Assembly (NCBI GenBank): GCA_035524335.1
Contig: DATKPE010000003.1
Coordinates: forward strand, 7,018-71,017
Length of the DNA stretch: 64,000 nt
Source: DATKPE01 sp035524335
GTDB taxonomy: Bacteria > Bacteroidota > Ignavibacteria > UBA10030 > SZUA-254
Reading direction: 5' to 3'
Below are positions 36,703 to 45,931 of the stretch, one piece after another (positions within the stretch are counted from its first letter, which is position 1; each line of letters opens with the position of its first letter). A model generated the notes under the pieces. It had not been told where the DNA came from and made no database searches. It saw nothing but the letters and a program-made list of their open reading frames with translations. The translations under genes and the position numbers were made by a program.

Positions 36703-38159
36703 CCGCCGGACCCTGTACGCCTGTTGAATTCACCGATCATGCTTTCAATCCGGGCGGATTCATTCACAAACACATCGTGCCAGAATTCGGGCGACCATTG
36801 GCGGTTCAATTCCTCCAGCGATTTTCCCTGCTGTTCCACCCACGTATAGTATTTGAGATTGTGAATCGCCTTCCGATCATAATACCCGAGTTCCCGGAAA
36901 AAGTCAATCCTCTGGTGAAGAAGAGCCGCACCGTGATCGGCGGCGGCGTGCATGAGGGAATAGTTCCCTTTCTCGCCGCGCAGTTCCAGAAGCCGGGAAC
37001 CGTACATCTCCGTCGAATCGGTAAAAATGGTAAAAATAACGTCCTGCGGTCCAAGCTCGTAATATCGCGCGGTTTTTATCGCCGCAAGCAGGTTGCCTAT
37101 CCCCGAGATGCCAAGGAGCGGCAGGTTCGGGAGTATGGATGGATTGACGCCGATGGAGGTGAGGTACCGGACTCCCTCCGGTTCATTGAAGAGCCGGAGA
37201 ACCCTCATGCAATCCTCGTCGTCCACCGCCGCGATGCAGTCGGTATTCCGGACATTGTGGACCCAGGGCACATGTTTGTCCCCGATGCCCTCGATCCGGT
37301 GTGCGCCGAATCCGTTCATCAGAAGCGTCGGGCACTGAAGCGCTTCCGCGGCCACGACCTGCAGGCGGGGAAACTGCATTTTCAGATAATCGCCTGCGGC
37401 AATGGTGCCGGCGGAACCGGTGGCGGAGACGAATGCCGCCGGTGAAGCCGACACCCCGCGGAGAGAGCGGAAAACCTCCTCCACCGCAGGACCGGTGACA
37501 TTGTAATGAAAGATCGGATTGCCGAATTCCTCGAATTGATTGAAGATGACATTCCGGGGATCTTCCTTCAGTTCCCAGCACTTGTCGTATATCTCCTTCA
37601 CGTTCGATTCGCAACCGGGGGTCGCGATCACCTCGGCGCCGATCTTTTTCAGCCATTCGAACCGTTCCTTCGACATCTGTTCGGGAAGGATCGCGATCGG
37701 CGTGCACCCGAGCACCGCGCAGTCGAACGCACCGCCCCGGCAGTAATTGCCGGTGGAGGGCCAGACCGCTTTATGGACAGCGGGATCGAACTCGCCCGAT
37801 ACCAGCCGGGGCACCAGACATCCGAACGCAGCCCCCACCTTGTGCGCACCGGTGGGAAAATATTTTCCGACCAGGCCGATGATCCGGGCCGGGACGCCGG
37901 TGATCGAGGAGGGAATTTCGAGCTGATTGACACTCCCGAATCCGCCGGTCGCAATATCGTTCTTCCAGGTGATGCGGAAAAGATTCAGCGGGTCGACATC
38001 CCACAGACCGATGCGGGACAGTTTCGCCACGAGGCCGGGGGGCAGGCTTCCGGGGTCGCGCATCTGCCGGAAGGTCGGGATCGTGATGCCCCGTTCGCGG
38101 CACCGGGCCGCGGTTCGTGCGATGACGGCGTCGCGCGCCGATTGACTGACTACTGCCAT
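36699..38159 (-). CDS. Fold-type II PLP-dependent lyase of unknown specificity (TrpB/cysteine-synthase-like)
   Basis: A 486-residue enzyme. The probable PLP lysine is Lys107 in PTGAHKVGA, recalling the GAHK motif of tryptophan synthase beta. STGNYCRGGAF follows, and SATGSAGTIAAGD gives the glycine-rich phosphate loop. The last ~100 residues (YTWVEQQGKSLEELNRQW) are outside the common core. It is not a recognisable YgeX 2,3-diaminopropionate ammonia-lyase, although its position beside YgeW is where YgeX sits in comparable clusters. A lyase acting on a diamino or ureido acid from purine breakdown is the inference. It overlaps mocA by 4 nt. Confidence 0.8.
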   Translation of the reverse strand: MAVVSQSARDAVIARTAARCRERGITIPTFRQMRDPGSLPPGLVAKLSRIGLWDVDPLNLFRITWKNDIATGGFGSVNQLEIPSSITGVPARIIGLVGKYFPTGAHKVGAAFGCLVPRLVSGEFDPAVHKAVWPSTGNYCRGGAFDCAVLGCTPIAILPEQMSKERFEWLKKIGAEVIATPGCESNVKEIYDKCWELKEDPRNVIFNQFEEFGNPIFHYNVTGPAVEEVFRSLRGVSASPAAFVSATGSAGTIAAGDYLKMQFPRLQVVAAEALQCPTLLMNGFGAHRIEGIGDKHVPWVHNVRNTDCIAAVDDEDCMRVLRLFNEPEGVRYLTSIGVNPSILPNLPLLGISGIGNLLAAIKTARYYELGPQDVIFTIFTDSTEMYGSRLLELRGEKGNYSLMHAAADHGAALLHQRIDFFRELGYYDRKAIHNLKYYTWVEQQGKSLEELNRQWSPEFWHDVFVNESARIESMIGEFNRRTGSGG

Positions 38160-38177
38160 GTGCTCTCTCCTCTCTCC

Positions 38178-39347
38178 TTAACGTGTGACAGCGTGCCGGA
38201 GGAACGATCCGACATCCTTTTTCCGCGACATCAGGATCATCGCGGCGATGACGAACGGCTTGAAGCTTGCCTCACGGTACGTGGCAAGCCGGTAGCGTTC
38301 GAAGACATTCTTCGCGACCTCTCCCTGGGCACAGCTCACGCCCGAAATATCGGCAGGCAGACAGTGCATATAGAGCGCATTCCCGCCTGCGGTCAGCCGC
38401 ATCCGGCTGTCGGTACATTCCCAGGAGGTATATCGCGCATTGTTCGCAAGACACTCCTTCTCCAGCGCGGCAAGCCCCGTCTTGTCCGATTTTTTCAGCA
38501 GTTCGGTTCTCCGTTCCATGACCTGCAGGGGCGCCCACGATTTCGGATAGACGATGTCTGCATTCCGGAAGGCGTCCTCCATCGTCGGCGCGATCTCGAA
38601 TGTTCCCCCGCTTGCCGGAGCCTGCCGGCGCGCACGCTCCACGACATCGGGGAGCAGGTCATACCCCGGTGGCGCCGCCAGGGAAACGTGCATGCCGAAT
38701 CGCGTCATCAGCCCGATGATCCCCTGCGGCACCGAGAGCGGCTTGCCGTAACTCGGCGAATATGCCCAGGTCATGGCGATCTTTTTTCCCCGGAGCGCCT
38801 CCGCGGATCCGAAATGCGTGATGAGGTGGACGAGGTCTGCCATGGCCTGTGTCGGATGATCGATATCGCACTGAAGATTGATGACGGTCGGCCGCTGGTG
38901 CAGCACGCCTGCGTCGTATCCCTCGCCGACGGCGTCACTGACCTCGCGCATGTAGGAATTGCCCTCCCCCAGATACATATCATCCCGGATGCCGATCACC
39001 TCGGTCAGAAACGAGATCATATTCGCGGTCTCCCGCACGGTCTCGCCGTGGGAGATCTGCGACTTTTCCTCGTCCAGATCTGCGAGCGCAAGTCCCAGCG
39101 CGTTGACGGCAGATGCGAAGCTGAAGCGGGTCCGGGTCGATTTGTCCCTGAAGACCGATATCGCGAGACCTGTGTCGTAGAGCCGGAATGATTTGCCGTG
39201 CCGGTGCATTTCGCTCAATATTTCCGCGAGCAGGGCGAGGGTGCGGATATCCTCATCCGACTTGTCCCAGGTGAGAAGAAAGTCTTCTCCGAAACTGCCG
39301 GCGGGCGCGGGTTGACAGCGTTCAATAAGCGTGTGGAGATGGGTCAT
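38178..39347 (-). CDS. ygeW: YgeW-type knotted carbamoyltransferase
   Basis: A 389-residue member of the aspartate/ornithine carbamoyltransferase superfamily. The carbamoyl-phosphate site STRTRFSF, the HPTQAMADL motif and HCLP are all present. Length and surrounding genes match the YgeW group. Members are thought to act on a carbamoyl/ureido intermediate of purine breakdown, in the direction that yields carbamoyl phosphate; the exact substrate is not read from sequence. It begins 9 nt after the small iron-sulfur subunit gene. No carbamate kinase gene is visible to convert carbamoyl phosphate to ATP. Confidence 0.9.
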   Translation of the reverse strand: MTHLHTLIERCQPAPAGSFGEDFLLTWDKSDEDIRTLALLAEILSEMHRHGKSFRLYDTGLAISVFRDKSTRTRFSFASAVNALGLALADLDEEKSQISHGETVRETANMISFLTEVIGIRDDMYLGEGNSYMREVSDAVGEGYDAGVLHQRPTVINLQCDIDHPTQAMADLVHLITHFGSAEALRGKKIAMTWAYSPSYGKPLSVPQGIIGLMTRFGMHVSLAAPPGYDLLPDVVERARRQAPASGGTFEIAPTMEDAFRNADIVYPKSWAPLQVMERRTELLKKSDKTGLAALEKECLANNARYTSWECTDSRMRLTAGGNALYMHCLPADISGVSCAQGEVAKNVFERYRLATYREASFKPFVIAAMILMSRKKDVGSFLRHAVTR

Positions 39348-39356
39348 AGGTATCCG

Positions 39357-39851
39357 TCATGAATTGAAGGAATGGGAACGGAGCGCGTGCTCCTGATAGT
39401 ACGGGATCACCGACTCGACGGCATCGACGATCTGCTGGTATCCGGTACAGCGGCAGAGATTGCCGTAGAGGGCACGGCGGATCTGATCACGGGTCGGGTT
39501 CGGATGCCGGAGAAGAAACGCATGCGCCGTCAGGATCATTCCGGGCGTGCAGAACCCGCATTGGACGGCTCCGGCCGAGATAAACGCCTCCTGAAGCGGG
39601 TGGAGCGTACCGTCGGTCCGGGCCATACCCTCGATGGTAAGGATTTCAGCGCCCTCCACCTCGGCAAGGCGGCGGGTGCAGATTTTCATCGGCTCGTCGT
39701 TGATGAGGATGGTACAGGCGCCGCAGGCGCCGATATCGCACGCATTTTTGGTGCCCGTCAGACCGAGATCTTCCCGGAGAAAATCGACCAGACGTTTTCC
39801 GGCGAGTGTTTCGTCGGCAAAGACGGTTTTTCCGTTCACGGAAAATTTCAT
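39357..39851 (-). CDS. Small 2x[2Fe-2S] subunit of a molybdenum hydroxylase
   Basis: A 164-residue iron-sulfur subunit of the xanthine dehydrogenase family. The plant-ferredoxin-like cluster uses CDIGACGAC; the second cluster uses CGFCTPG and CRCTGY. It overlaps the molybdenum subunit gene by 4 nt (ATGA), so they form one enzyme. There is no FAD-subunit gene beside them, unlike the complete xdhA at 52122-53582. Confidence 0.93.
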   Translation of the reverse strand: MKFSVNGKTVFADETLAGKRLVDFLREDLGLTGTKNACDIGACGACTILINDEPMKICTRRLAEVEGAEILTIEGMARTDGTLHPLQEAFISAGAVQCGFCTPGMILTAHAFLLRHPNPTRDQIRRALYGNLCRCTGYQQIVDAVESVIPYYQEHALRSHSFNS

Positions 39852-42133
39852 GCCTGCACCTCCTCCCGCCGGGGAACCTTCGTCTGGACCGGAAACCGGA
39901 TCGGCAGACTGTAGAACCGCCGGCCGGTCGCATTGCAGACCGCGTTGGCGATTGCCGGCGCCATGATTTCATTTGCCGGTTCACCCAGACTCTTCGCGCC
40001 GGAGGGCGATACCGGATCGTGATTCTCGATGATGATCGCCTTCATCGGCGGAAGATCCAGCGTGCGGGATATCCGGTAGGTGTTGAGATTTCTGTTGGCG
40101 ATGATGCCATTGTCGGATTTGACTTCTTCGTGCAGTGCGTAGCCGATGCTCATGGCCATACCGCCATAAATCTGTCCGAGCACCATCTCCCGGTTCACCG
40201 CCCTGCCGATATCGTGTGCGGCGACCGCATTGAGAAGCCGGATTTTGCCGGTTGTCCTGTTCACCGTCAGTTCGACGGCCTGACAGCCGTAGACCCAGGT
40301 GAAATATGCCTTTCCCTGGCCGGTATGCTCATCCCACGTCACCTGCGGCGCGCGGTAGACGCCGAGAGCGTACGGAAACTGCTGATGACTGTACATATAG
40401 GCGATCGCCTCGCTAAAGGAGACCGATTCGCCGTTCGCGGCGCGGACTCTTCCCCCGGAAAATGTGACTCCCTCCGGAACAGTCGACAGCTGTTCAGCCA
40501 CCGACCGCGCGATCGTCCGCTTCAGCTCCGCTGCGGCCTGACACACCGCTCCCCCGCCCATGATCGTCCCCCGCGAAGCGACCGTGGTGCCGCTGTCGGG
40601 TATGACGGATGTCGACGACCTGCGGTACCGGATCGTATCCGCCGGGATCCCGAGCTCCTCCGCGAGGAGCAGGATCATCGCCGTTTCAGATCCCTGTCCG
40701 TTTTCATGGACGCCCGCCTCCAGGATGACGGAGCCGTCGGCCTGCACGTTGACGATCGCTGCGCAGAAATCGACTCCCTCGGCACCCAGACTGACTCCCC
40801 GGTAGCTCATTGCGAGCCCGATGCCGTACATCTCCTCCTCCGTTCCCTCCCCGCGGGTCGCCCGCTTGAGCTTCGTCTCATAATCAATCTCTTTCAGAAC
40901 CGCATCGAGCACCTGACCCATCGCAACAGTGTGGGTATCGAGCTTCTGGCCCGTGATGGTGACGCTGTTCTGCTTCACCATGTTGAGTTTCCGGAACGCC
41001 ACCGCCGACATGCCGAGTTTTTCCGCCGCAAGCTCCACCATCTGCTCGACGACGAAATTCATCTGCGGCGATCCGAAGCCTCGCATCGCGCCGGTCACGA
41101 CATTGTTCGTGTAGACGCCGGTCGTATCGCATTGGACGTTCCCGACCACGTACGGACCACAGCACTGCACCGTCGACCTCCAGGTCACCCAGGGAGTCAC
41201 CGAGCAATACGCACCTCCGTCTGCCACAATGGTGCATCTGACAGCCGTGATTTTTCCCGATCTGGTCACCCCCATCGCATAATGGACTTTATAGGGGTGC
41301 CGCTTGTAGCTCTCCCGGATCGACCAGTCCCGCGTATATCTGATTTTCACCGGCCTGCCGGTAAGTCTCGCCGCGAGTGCGGCACGTGCGCAGACCACGG
41401 CGGCGGTGTCATCCTTGCCGCCGAACCCGCCGCCCAGCGGCGTACCGACGATCTCGATATCGGCAAGCGGTACGCCCAGACACGCCGCGGTGAAACGCCG
41501 TGTGCTGAACGGATGCTGCATACTGCCGTATATTTCGATAACTCCGTCTCCCCGCGGTATGGCGACGGCCACCTCCGTTTCCATGTACGCATGCTCGACG
41601 AACTGCGTCTGAAAATCGTGCTCGAGGATGACATCGGCCTCCCGCATTCCCCGTTCGGCATCCCCCCTGCGGACCCTGTGCGTGTTGATGACGTTCGATC
41701 CGTGCTGTTCGTGAATGAGCGGTGCGCCGGGGGCCAGTGCATCGGTCGGATCCAGCACCCGCGGGAGGGGCTCCGCATCGAGACGGACGTATTTCGCGGC
41801 CTGCATCGCGGCTTCGCGCGATTCCGCCACGACCACGGCGATCACGTCACCGTTATATCTGATTTTGTCGTCCGCAAAGATCCTGTAATCGCGGATGATC
41901 TGCCCGACCCGGTTGGAACCGGGAACATCCCGCGCGGTCAGAACACGCACGACGCCGGGGCATCGTTCCGCCTCCGCCGTTTCGATCGACCGGATCCTGG
42001 CGTGCACTTCGTCGCTGTACACCGGAACCGCATGCAGGAGATCCGCAAAATGCAGATCGTCCGTAAACTTCGCCGCACCGGTCACTTTGGCCCGCACGTC
42101 ATTGCGCCAGCCTGAATTGGTCAACCCGGACAT
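39848..42133 (-). CDS. Molybdopterin-binding large subunit of a second molybdenum hydroxylase (XdhD-like)
   Basis: A 761-residue catalytic subunit of the xanthine dehydrogenase family. The GGGFGGK loop is present, but the next residue is Asp (241 here) where XDH has a catalytic Glu. AMRGFGSPQ keeps the Arg, and SLGEPANE keeps the base Glu near the C-terminus. It resembles XdhD-like proteins of ygeW/ssnA clusters more than XdhB. The ATG at 42133 has an AAGGGA site at good spacing; the ATG at 42139 is also possible. It overlaps the hydantoinase gene. The substrate may be a purine oxidation or reduction intermediate; inferred. Confidence 0.85.
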   Translation of the reverse strand: MSGLTNSGWRNDVRAKVTGAAKFTDDLHFADLLHAVPVYSDEVHARIRSIETAEAERCPGVVRVLTARDVPGSNRVGQIIRDYRIFADDKIRYNGDVIAVVVAESREAAMQAAKYVRLDAEPLPRVLDPTDALAPGAPLIHEQHGSNVINTHRVRRGDAERGMREADVILEHDFQTQFVEHAYMETEVAVAIPRGDGVIEIYGSMQHPFSTRRFTAACLGVPLADIEIVGTPLGGGFGGKDDTAAVVCARAALAARLTGRPVKIRYTRDWSIRESYKRHPYKVHYAMGVTRSGKITAVRCTIVADGGAYCSVTPWVTWRSTVQCCGPYVVGNVQCDTTGVYTNNVVTGAMRGFGSPQMNFVVEQMVELAAEKLGMSAVAFRKLNMVKQNSVTITGQKLDTHTVAMGQVLDAVLKEIDYETKLKRATRGEGTEEEMYGIGLAMSYRGVSLGAEGVDFCAAIVNVQADGSVILEAGVHENGQGSETAMILLLAEELGIPADTIRYRRSSTSVIPDSGTTVASRGTIMGGGAVCQAAAELKRTIARSVAEQLSTVPEGVTFSGGRVRAANGESVSFSEAIAYMYSHQQFPYALGVYRAPQVTWDEHTGQGKAYFTWVYGCQAVELTVNRTTGKIRLLNAVAAHDIGRAVNREMVLGQIYGGMAMSIGYALHEEVKSDNGIIANRNLNTYRISRTLDLPPMKAIIIENHDPVSPSGAKSLGEPANEIMAPAIANAVCNATGRRFYSLPIRFPVQTKVPRREEVQA

Positions 42134-43476
42134 AACCATTTCCCTTTCGGTTCTGTTCCCGGAATAAGTTCATTTTTCCTCACGACCTCACGCCCGCCCA
42201 GAAAGACATGCTCGAAGCTCAGCGTCGAATGCCGGTCCGGATAGGTTTCATGGACGTTGCTGATGGAGGACCAGACCGGCCTTTTCCCTCCCTGCGGATC
42301 GACAACGGCAATATCTGCGTCTGCACCGGGACGGAGGCTTCCCTTTCGCGGAAAGACGCCGAGCAGTTCTGCTGGCGCGGCGGAACAGTGACGCGCCATC
42401 GCCCGGAATGCCTGATCCCCCCGGGGACGGAAAAGATCGAAGACGATGTGGGACAATGCGCCGATCCCTGCCACGCCGTTGGGAATCATGCGGATATCAG
42501 AAACCGGCCGGTCCTTGTCCGCGCGCATGAACGCACAGTGATCGGTCGCAAAAAGATCGATGCTCCCTTCGCCGGCGTAAACGGCGAGTTTCCGCCGCCG
42601 CCCCTCGTCTCTCAGGGGGGGTGAACAGAGCCAGCGATGACCGCCGGGCCGCGTGAGAACATCCTCGCTGTGGACGATATACTGCGGACAGGTTTCGCAG
42701 GTGATCGACTGTGACCCGCGCGCCGCGGCAATCAGTTCGACGCCTTCGGGGGTGGAGACATGGACGATATGGATCCGTGCATTTTCGGCTCTGGCGATTC
42801 CGATGAGCCGCTCAATCGCCACGATTTCTGCCTCGGGAGGACGAAGAAGTGTGTGCGTGAACGGCTCACGGAGCGGATACAGATCCGACGGTATCCCTTG
42901 CAGAACAGCCTCGTCTTCGCAGTGGATCAGAAACCGCACTCCTCTCCCCGCCAGCCGCCGGAACAGAGACACTATGTCATCATAGGAGGCATAGATCCCG
43001 GCGTGCTTATAGGTCGTGTAGAGTTTGATCGACCGGAATCCGCTGTCGACCGCGGTCACAATGTCGCCCCAGCCCTGTTCGTCAAACCGTGTCGGCGTCA
43101 GGTGCCAGAAATAATCGGTGAAGCAGTTCCGTTCCGCTTTGGAGCGCGCCCGTCCGATCGCTTCGCCCAGCCGTTCCTGCCCGGATTGGGTGATGAAGGT
43201 CGCGATGGCGGTGATGCCGTTCCGGACCGCCGCTTCGGTCCCGCTTCGATACCCGTCGGCCAGAGGATATCCGCCGATAACATCATCCAGATGCGTATGG
43301 ATGTCAATCAGGCCGGGCAGGACAAATTTCCCGCCGGCATCGATAATCTCATCGGCATCGGACGACGGGAGCGCCTCGCCGATCAAACTGATGACGCGGT
43401 TTTCAACGGCGAGATCGGCTTTTCGCAATCCCTCGTCCAGACAGACAACGCCGTTTTTTATTATCAGCATGCTCAT
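42121..43476 (-). CDS. hyuA: Dihydropyrimidinase/hydantoinase-type amidohydrolase
   Basis: A 451-residue cyclic amidohydrolase. The metal motif is HTHLDD, and the carboxylated lysine candidate is in IKLYTTYK. The CETCPQY block and the ATDHCAF aspartate complete the binuclear site. Such enzymes open hydantoin, dihydropyrimidine or related cyclic ureides. In the comparable uric-acid cluster HyuA is a standard member. The start overlaps the threonine-synthase-like gene by 4 nt. It is placed to act on the product of the PreT-PreA-like reductase or of a hydroxylase. Confidence 0.92.
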   Translation of the reverse strand: MSMLIIKNGVVCLDEGLRKADLAVENRVISLIGEALPSSDADEIIDAGGKFVLPGLIDIHTHLDDVIGGYPLADGYRSGTEAAVRNGITAIATFITQSGQERLGEAIGRARSKAERNCFTDYFWHLTPTRFDEQGWGDIVTAVDSGFRSIKLYTTYKHAGIYASYDDIVSLFRRLAGRGVRFLIHCEDEAVLQGIPSDLYPLREPFTHTLLRPPEAEIVAIERLIGIARAENARIHIVHVSTPEGVELIAAARGSQSITCETCPQYIVHSEDVLTRPGGHRWLCSPPLRDEGRRRKLAVYAGEGSIDLFATDHCAFMRADKDRPVSDIRMIPNGVAGIGALSHIVFDLFRPRGDQAFRAMARHCSAAPAELLGVFPRKGSLRPGADADIAVVDPQGGKRPVWSSISNVHETYPDRHSTLSFEHVFLGGREVVRKNELIPGTEPKGKWLCPG

Positions 43477-44696
43477 GGTATCCGCAGAGAAGCCAGAACA
43501 TCCTCGTCCGCCGGAATGGTACGCGGAACGGGAAGTGATCTCATCGGCGCGTCGATATCCTTCAGCCCATGCCCCGTGATAAGGAGAACGACCTGCTCCG
43601 AGGGATGAAGTGCTCCCGCCGCGGCGATTTTTCTGACGCCTGCGACCACGGCCGCGGCGGCAGGTTCCGCAAATATTCCCTCGCTCTGCGCAAGAAGCCG
43701 CTGTCCCTCCAGGATCTCCCGGTCCGTCACGATAACCGTCCCTCCGGAAGTGGCAAGGACAGCTTCCCGGGCCAGGTGAGCGTTCGACGGAACGGAGACG
43801 GAGATCGAATCCGCAATCGTGTCCGGTTTCTGCGCACTGCGATATACCCCGGAGAGGATATACCGATGAATCGCCGAGGAAGTGTTCGCCTGTACGGAAA
43901 ACAGCCGCGGCATTTTTTTGATCACCCGCGCCTGAAGCAGATCGTAAAAGGCCTTGTAGACTCCGAACAGGATGACGCCATCCCCCACGGGAATAAAAAT
44001 CGTATCGGGGACCTTCCAGCCGTTCTGGGCAAAGATTTCAAAACCGACTGTTTTCTTCCCCTCGATGGTCAGGGGATGATAACCGGTATTCCGGTTCAGA
44101 CCCCCGCGCAGTTTCGTAAAGGCGAGCGACATCCGGAACGCATCATCATACGTTCCCCTGACCGGAAACACCTTTGCCCCGAACATGAGCATCTGGACCA
44201 GTTTGGCTTTCGGCGCCTTCTCGGGGACGAAGATGACCGCACGGCGGTGTGCCGATGCCGCAACCGCTGCGAGCGCGCTCGCCGCGTTGCCGGTGGAGGC
44301 GGTGACGACCGTCGGGGCCCGCAGTCGGCCGGCTTCGGCAACTACCAGAAACGATGCGCGGTCCTTCAGGGAGCCGCTGGGATTGAGTCCATCGTTCTTG
44401 AGCCAGAGATGCCTGCACCCGATTGCTTTGCCGAGTCCGCCCGCGGGCGTGAAAGGAGTGTTCCCGACCGGATACGGAGGATAATATTTCGACTCCACTG
44501 CGGAAAAAAGATCCCACCGGGCATTCGACCGGGAGAATTTTTTCCGGATGGTCTCGTAATCAAACTCTGCGGTCAGGACGCCGCAGAGGGGTTCGCCCGG
44601 TTTCCAGAGATGTTCGCACGTCGGGCAGAGATACCGTACTTCATTCCGCCTGTACGACGCCCCGCAATGAGAACAGCGATATCTGAATTCTGTCAT
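43473..44696 (-). CDS. Threonine-synthase-like PLP enzyme with N-terminal zinc ribbon
   Basis: A 407-residue fold-type II PLP enzyme. A zinc ribbon is formed by Cys8, Cys11, Cys24 and Cys27. The PLP lysine is in NPSGSLKDRAS, and TASTGNAASALA is the adjoining loop. It looks like ThrC family proteins of the pathway-diverged kind. Inside a catabolic operon, a housekeeping threonine role is unlikely; elimination of ammonia from a diamino or hydroxy amino acid is more plausible. It is the second PLP lyase of the operon and could stand in for YgeX. It starts 17 nt after ygeY and overlaps hyuA by 4 nt. Confidence 0.85.
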   Translation of the reverse strand: MTEFRYRCSHCGASYRRNEVRYLCPTCEHLWKPGEPLCGVLTAEFDYETIRKKFSRSNARWDLFSAVESKYYPPYPVGNTPFTPAGGLGKAIGCRHLWLKNDGLNPSGSLKDRASFLVVAEAGRLRAPTVVTASTGNAASALAAVAASAHRRAVIFVPEKAPKAKLVQMLMFGAKVFPVRGTYDDAFRMSLAFTKLRGGLNRNTGYHPLTIEGKKTVGFEIFAQNGWKVPDTIFIPVGDGVILFGVYKAFYDLLQARVIKKMPRLFSVQANTSSAIHRYILSGVYRSAQKPDTIADSISVSVPSNAHLAREAVLATSGGTVIVTDREILEGQRLLAQSEGIFAEPAAAAVVAGVRKIAAAGALHPSEQVVLLITGHGLKDIDAPMRSLPVPRTIPADEDVLASLRIP

Positions 44697-44713
44697 GGAA
44701 TGTCCCCTGCCTC

Positions 44714-45922
44714 TCAGATCTTTCCGTTCATCCTGGCAATAAACGCCGCATAGAATGAAGAAGCGGCGCTCAGGTGTTCGACGGGGCAGGCCTCGTTCGC
44801 CGCATGGGCGTAGACTTCATTACCCGGCCCGAGACCGAAACAGGGAATCCCGTGCATACCGGCAATGGCGACCCCGTTCGTGCTGAAGGTCCATTTGCCG
44901 ACGACCGGTTCGCGCCCGATCGTCGCGCGGTACGCCTCGACTGCCTGCCGCAGATAGGGGGACGATTCCTCCATCACCCATGTGGGAAAGTATTTCTCCG
45001 TCTGATAGACTTTGCCGGTGTAGGCACGTTCAGCATACGTCAGGACGGAGACCTGGGCGTCGGGGTAGCCGGCCGTCCGGGCTGCGGCCTGAACTTCCGC
45101 GATGGCGCTTTCCTTCGTTTCGCCCGCGGTCAGCCGGCGGTCCAGATGAATGCCGGCACCGTCGGGGACGGCGCACAGCGAGGGGGACGACGAGACCGAT
45201 TCCGTCACGGTGACGGTTCCCTTGCCGAGGAACGGATCGGACCGCAGACGTTCATTCAGTTTTTCGATCTCGAGCGCGATGCGCGCGATTTTGTAGATCG
45301 CGTTATCCCCCCGTTCGGGTGCGGAGCCGTGACAGCTTTTTCCCTTCACATCGACGTGCATCTCCATTCTGCCGCGATGTCCGCGGTAAATGTTGAGATT
45401 CGTCGGCTCCGTGATGATGACAAGCTCCGGCCGGAGGCGCTCTTCTTTGATGAGATACTGCCAGCAGAGCCCGTCACAATCCTCCTCCATGACGGTGCCG
45501 GTCAGGTAGACCGAAAACTGATCGTTCAAATTCAGTTCCTTCACGAGCGAGGCGGCGCTGATCATGCAGGCCATCCCCCCCTTCTGGTCGACCGTCCCCC
45601 TTCCCCAGATTTTTCCTTCCGCCACTTTCGGGACGAAGGGATTCGAATGCCACTGATCCAGATCGCCGGGATAGACCGTATCGATGTGCGCATCGAACGC
45701 GATGGCTCTCGGTCCACGACCGATCCGCCCGATGATGCTTCCCAGGCCGTCGATCCTGATCTCTTCCACCCCCGCCCGTTCCATTTCACGCCGGATCACG
45801 TCGACGACATCCTTTTCCTTGCCGGAAAACGACTGCGTTTTCACGAGCTCGGATAAAATCCGCACCGTCTCGGGCTCCTGCTCCTTTGCACGCCGCTGAA
45901 TATTCTGATAGAGAGTCTCCAT
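44714..45922 (-). CDS. ygeY: YgeY-type M20 family metallohydrolase
   Basis: A 402-residue M20 hydrolase. The metal site is built from FDAHIDTVYPGD, WGRGTVDQKGG and the catalytic TVMEEDCDG pair. A dimerisation domain is inserted at about residues 185-300. It matches the YgeY group linked to ygeW and ssnA clusters. In related anaerobes it is needed for uric acid use, probably cleaving an amide or ureido bond of an open-chain intermediate. It begins 9 nt after ssnA. Confidence 0.9.
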   Translation of the reverse strand: METLYQNIQRRAKEQEPETVRILSELVKTQSFSGKEKDVVDVIRREMERAGVEEIRIDGLGSIIGRIGRGPRAIAFDAHIDTVYPGDLDQWHSNPFVPKVAEGKIWGRGTVDQKGGMACMISAASLVKELNLNDQFSVYLTGTVMEEDCDGLCWQYLIKEERLRPELVIITEPTNLNIYRGHRGRMEMHVDVKGKSCHGSAPERGDNAIYKIARIALEIEKLNERLRSDPFLGKGTVTVTESVSSSPSLCAVPDGAGIHLDRRLTAGETKESAIAEVQAAARTAGYPDAQVSVLTYAERAYTGKVYQTEKYFPTWVMEESSPYLRQAVEAYRATIGREPVVGKWTFSTNGVAIAGMHGIPCFGLGPGNEVYAHAANEACPVEHLSAASSFYAAFIARMNGKI

Positions 45923-45931
45923 ACTGCTCCT

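Noticed and set aside
36699..38159. Naming this gene ygeX
   Set aside because: Motifs around the PLP lysine and the length differ from diaminopropionate ammonia-lyase; only the position is suggestive.
37506..39191. A 561-codon plus-strand frame across ygeW and the PLP lyase
   Set aside because: It spans two well-supported genes in antisense and has no protein-like features.
39806..42115. A 769-codon open frame on plus opposite the Mo-hydroxylase large subunit
   Set aside because: It mirrors the real gene; third-position GC bias keeps the antisense frame open. The translation is rich in Arg, His and Asp and has no family motif.
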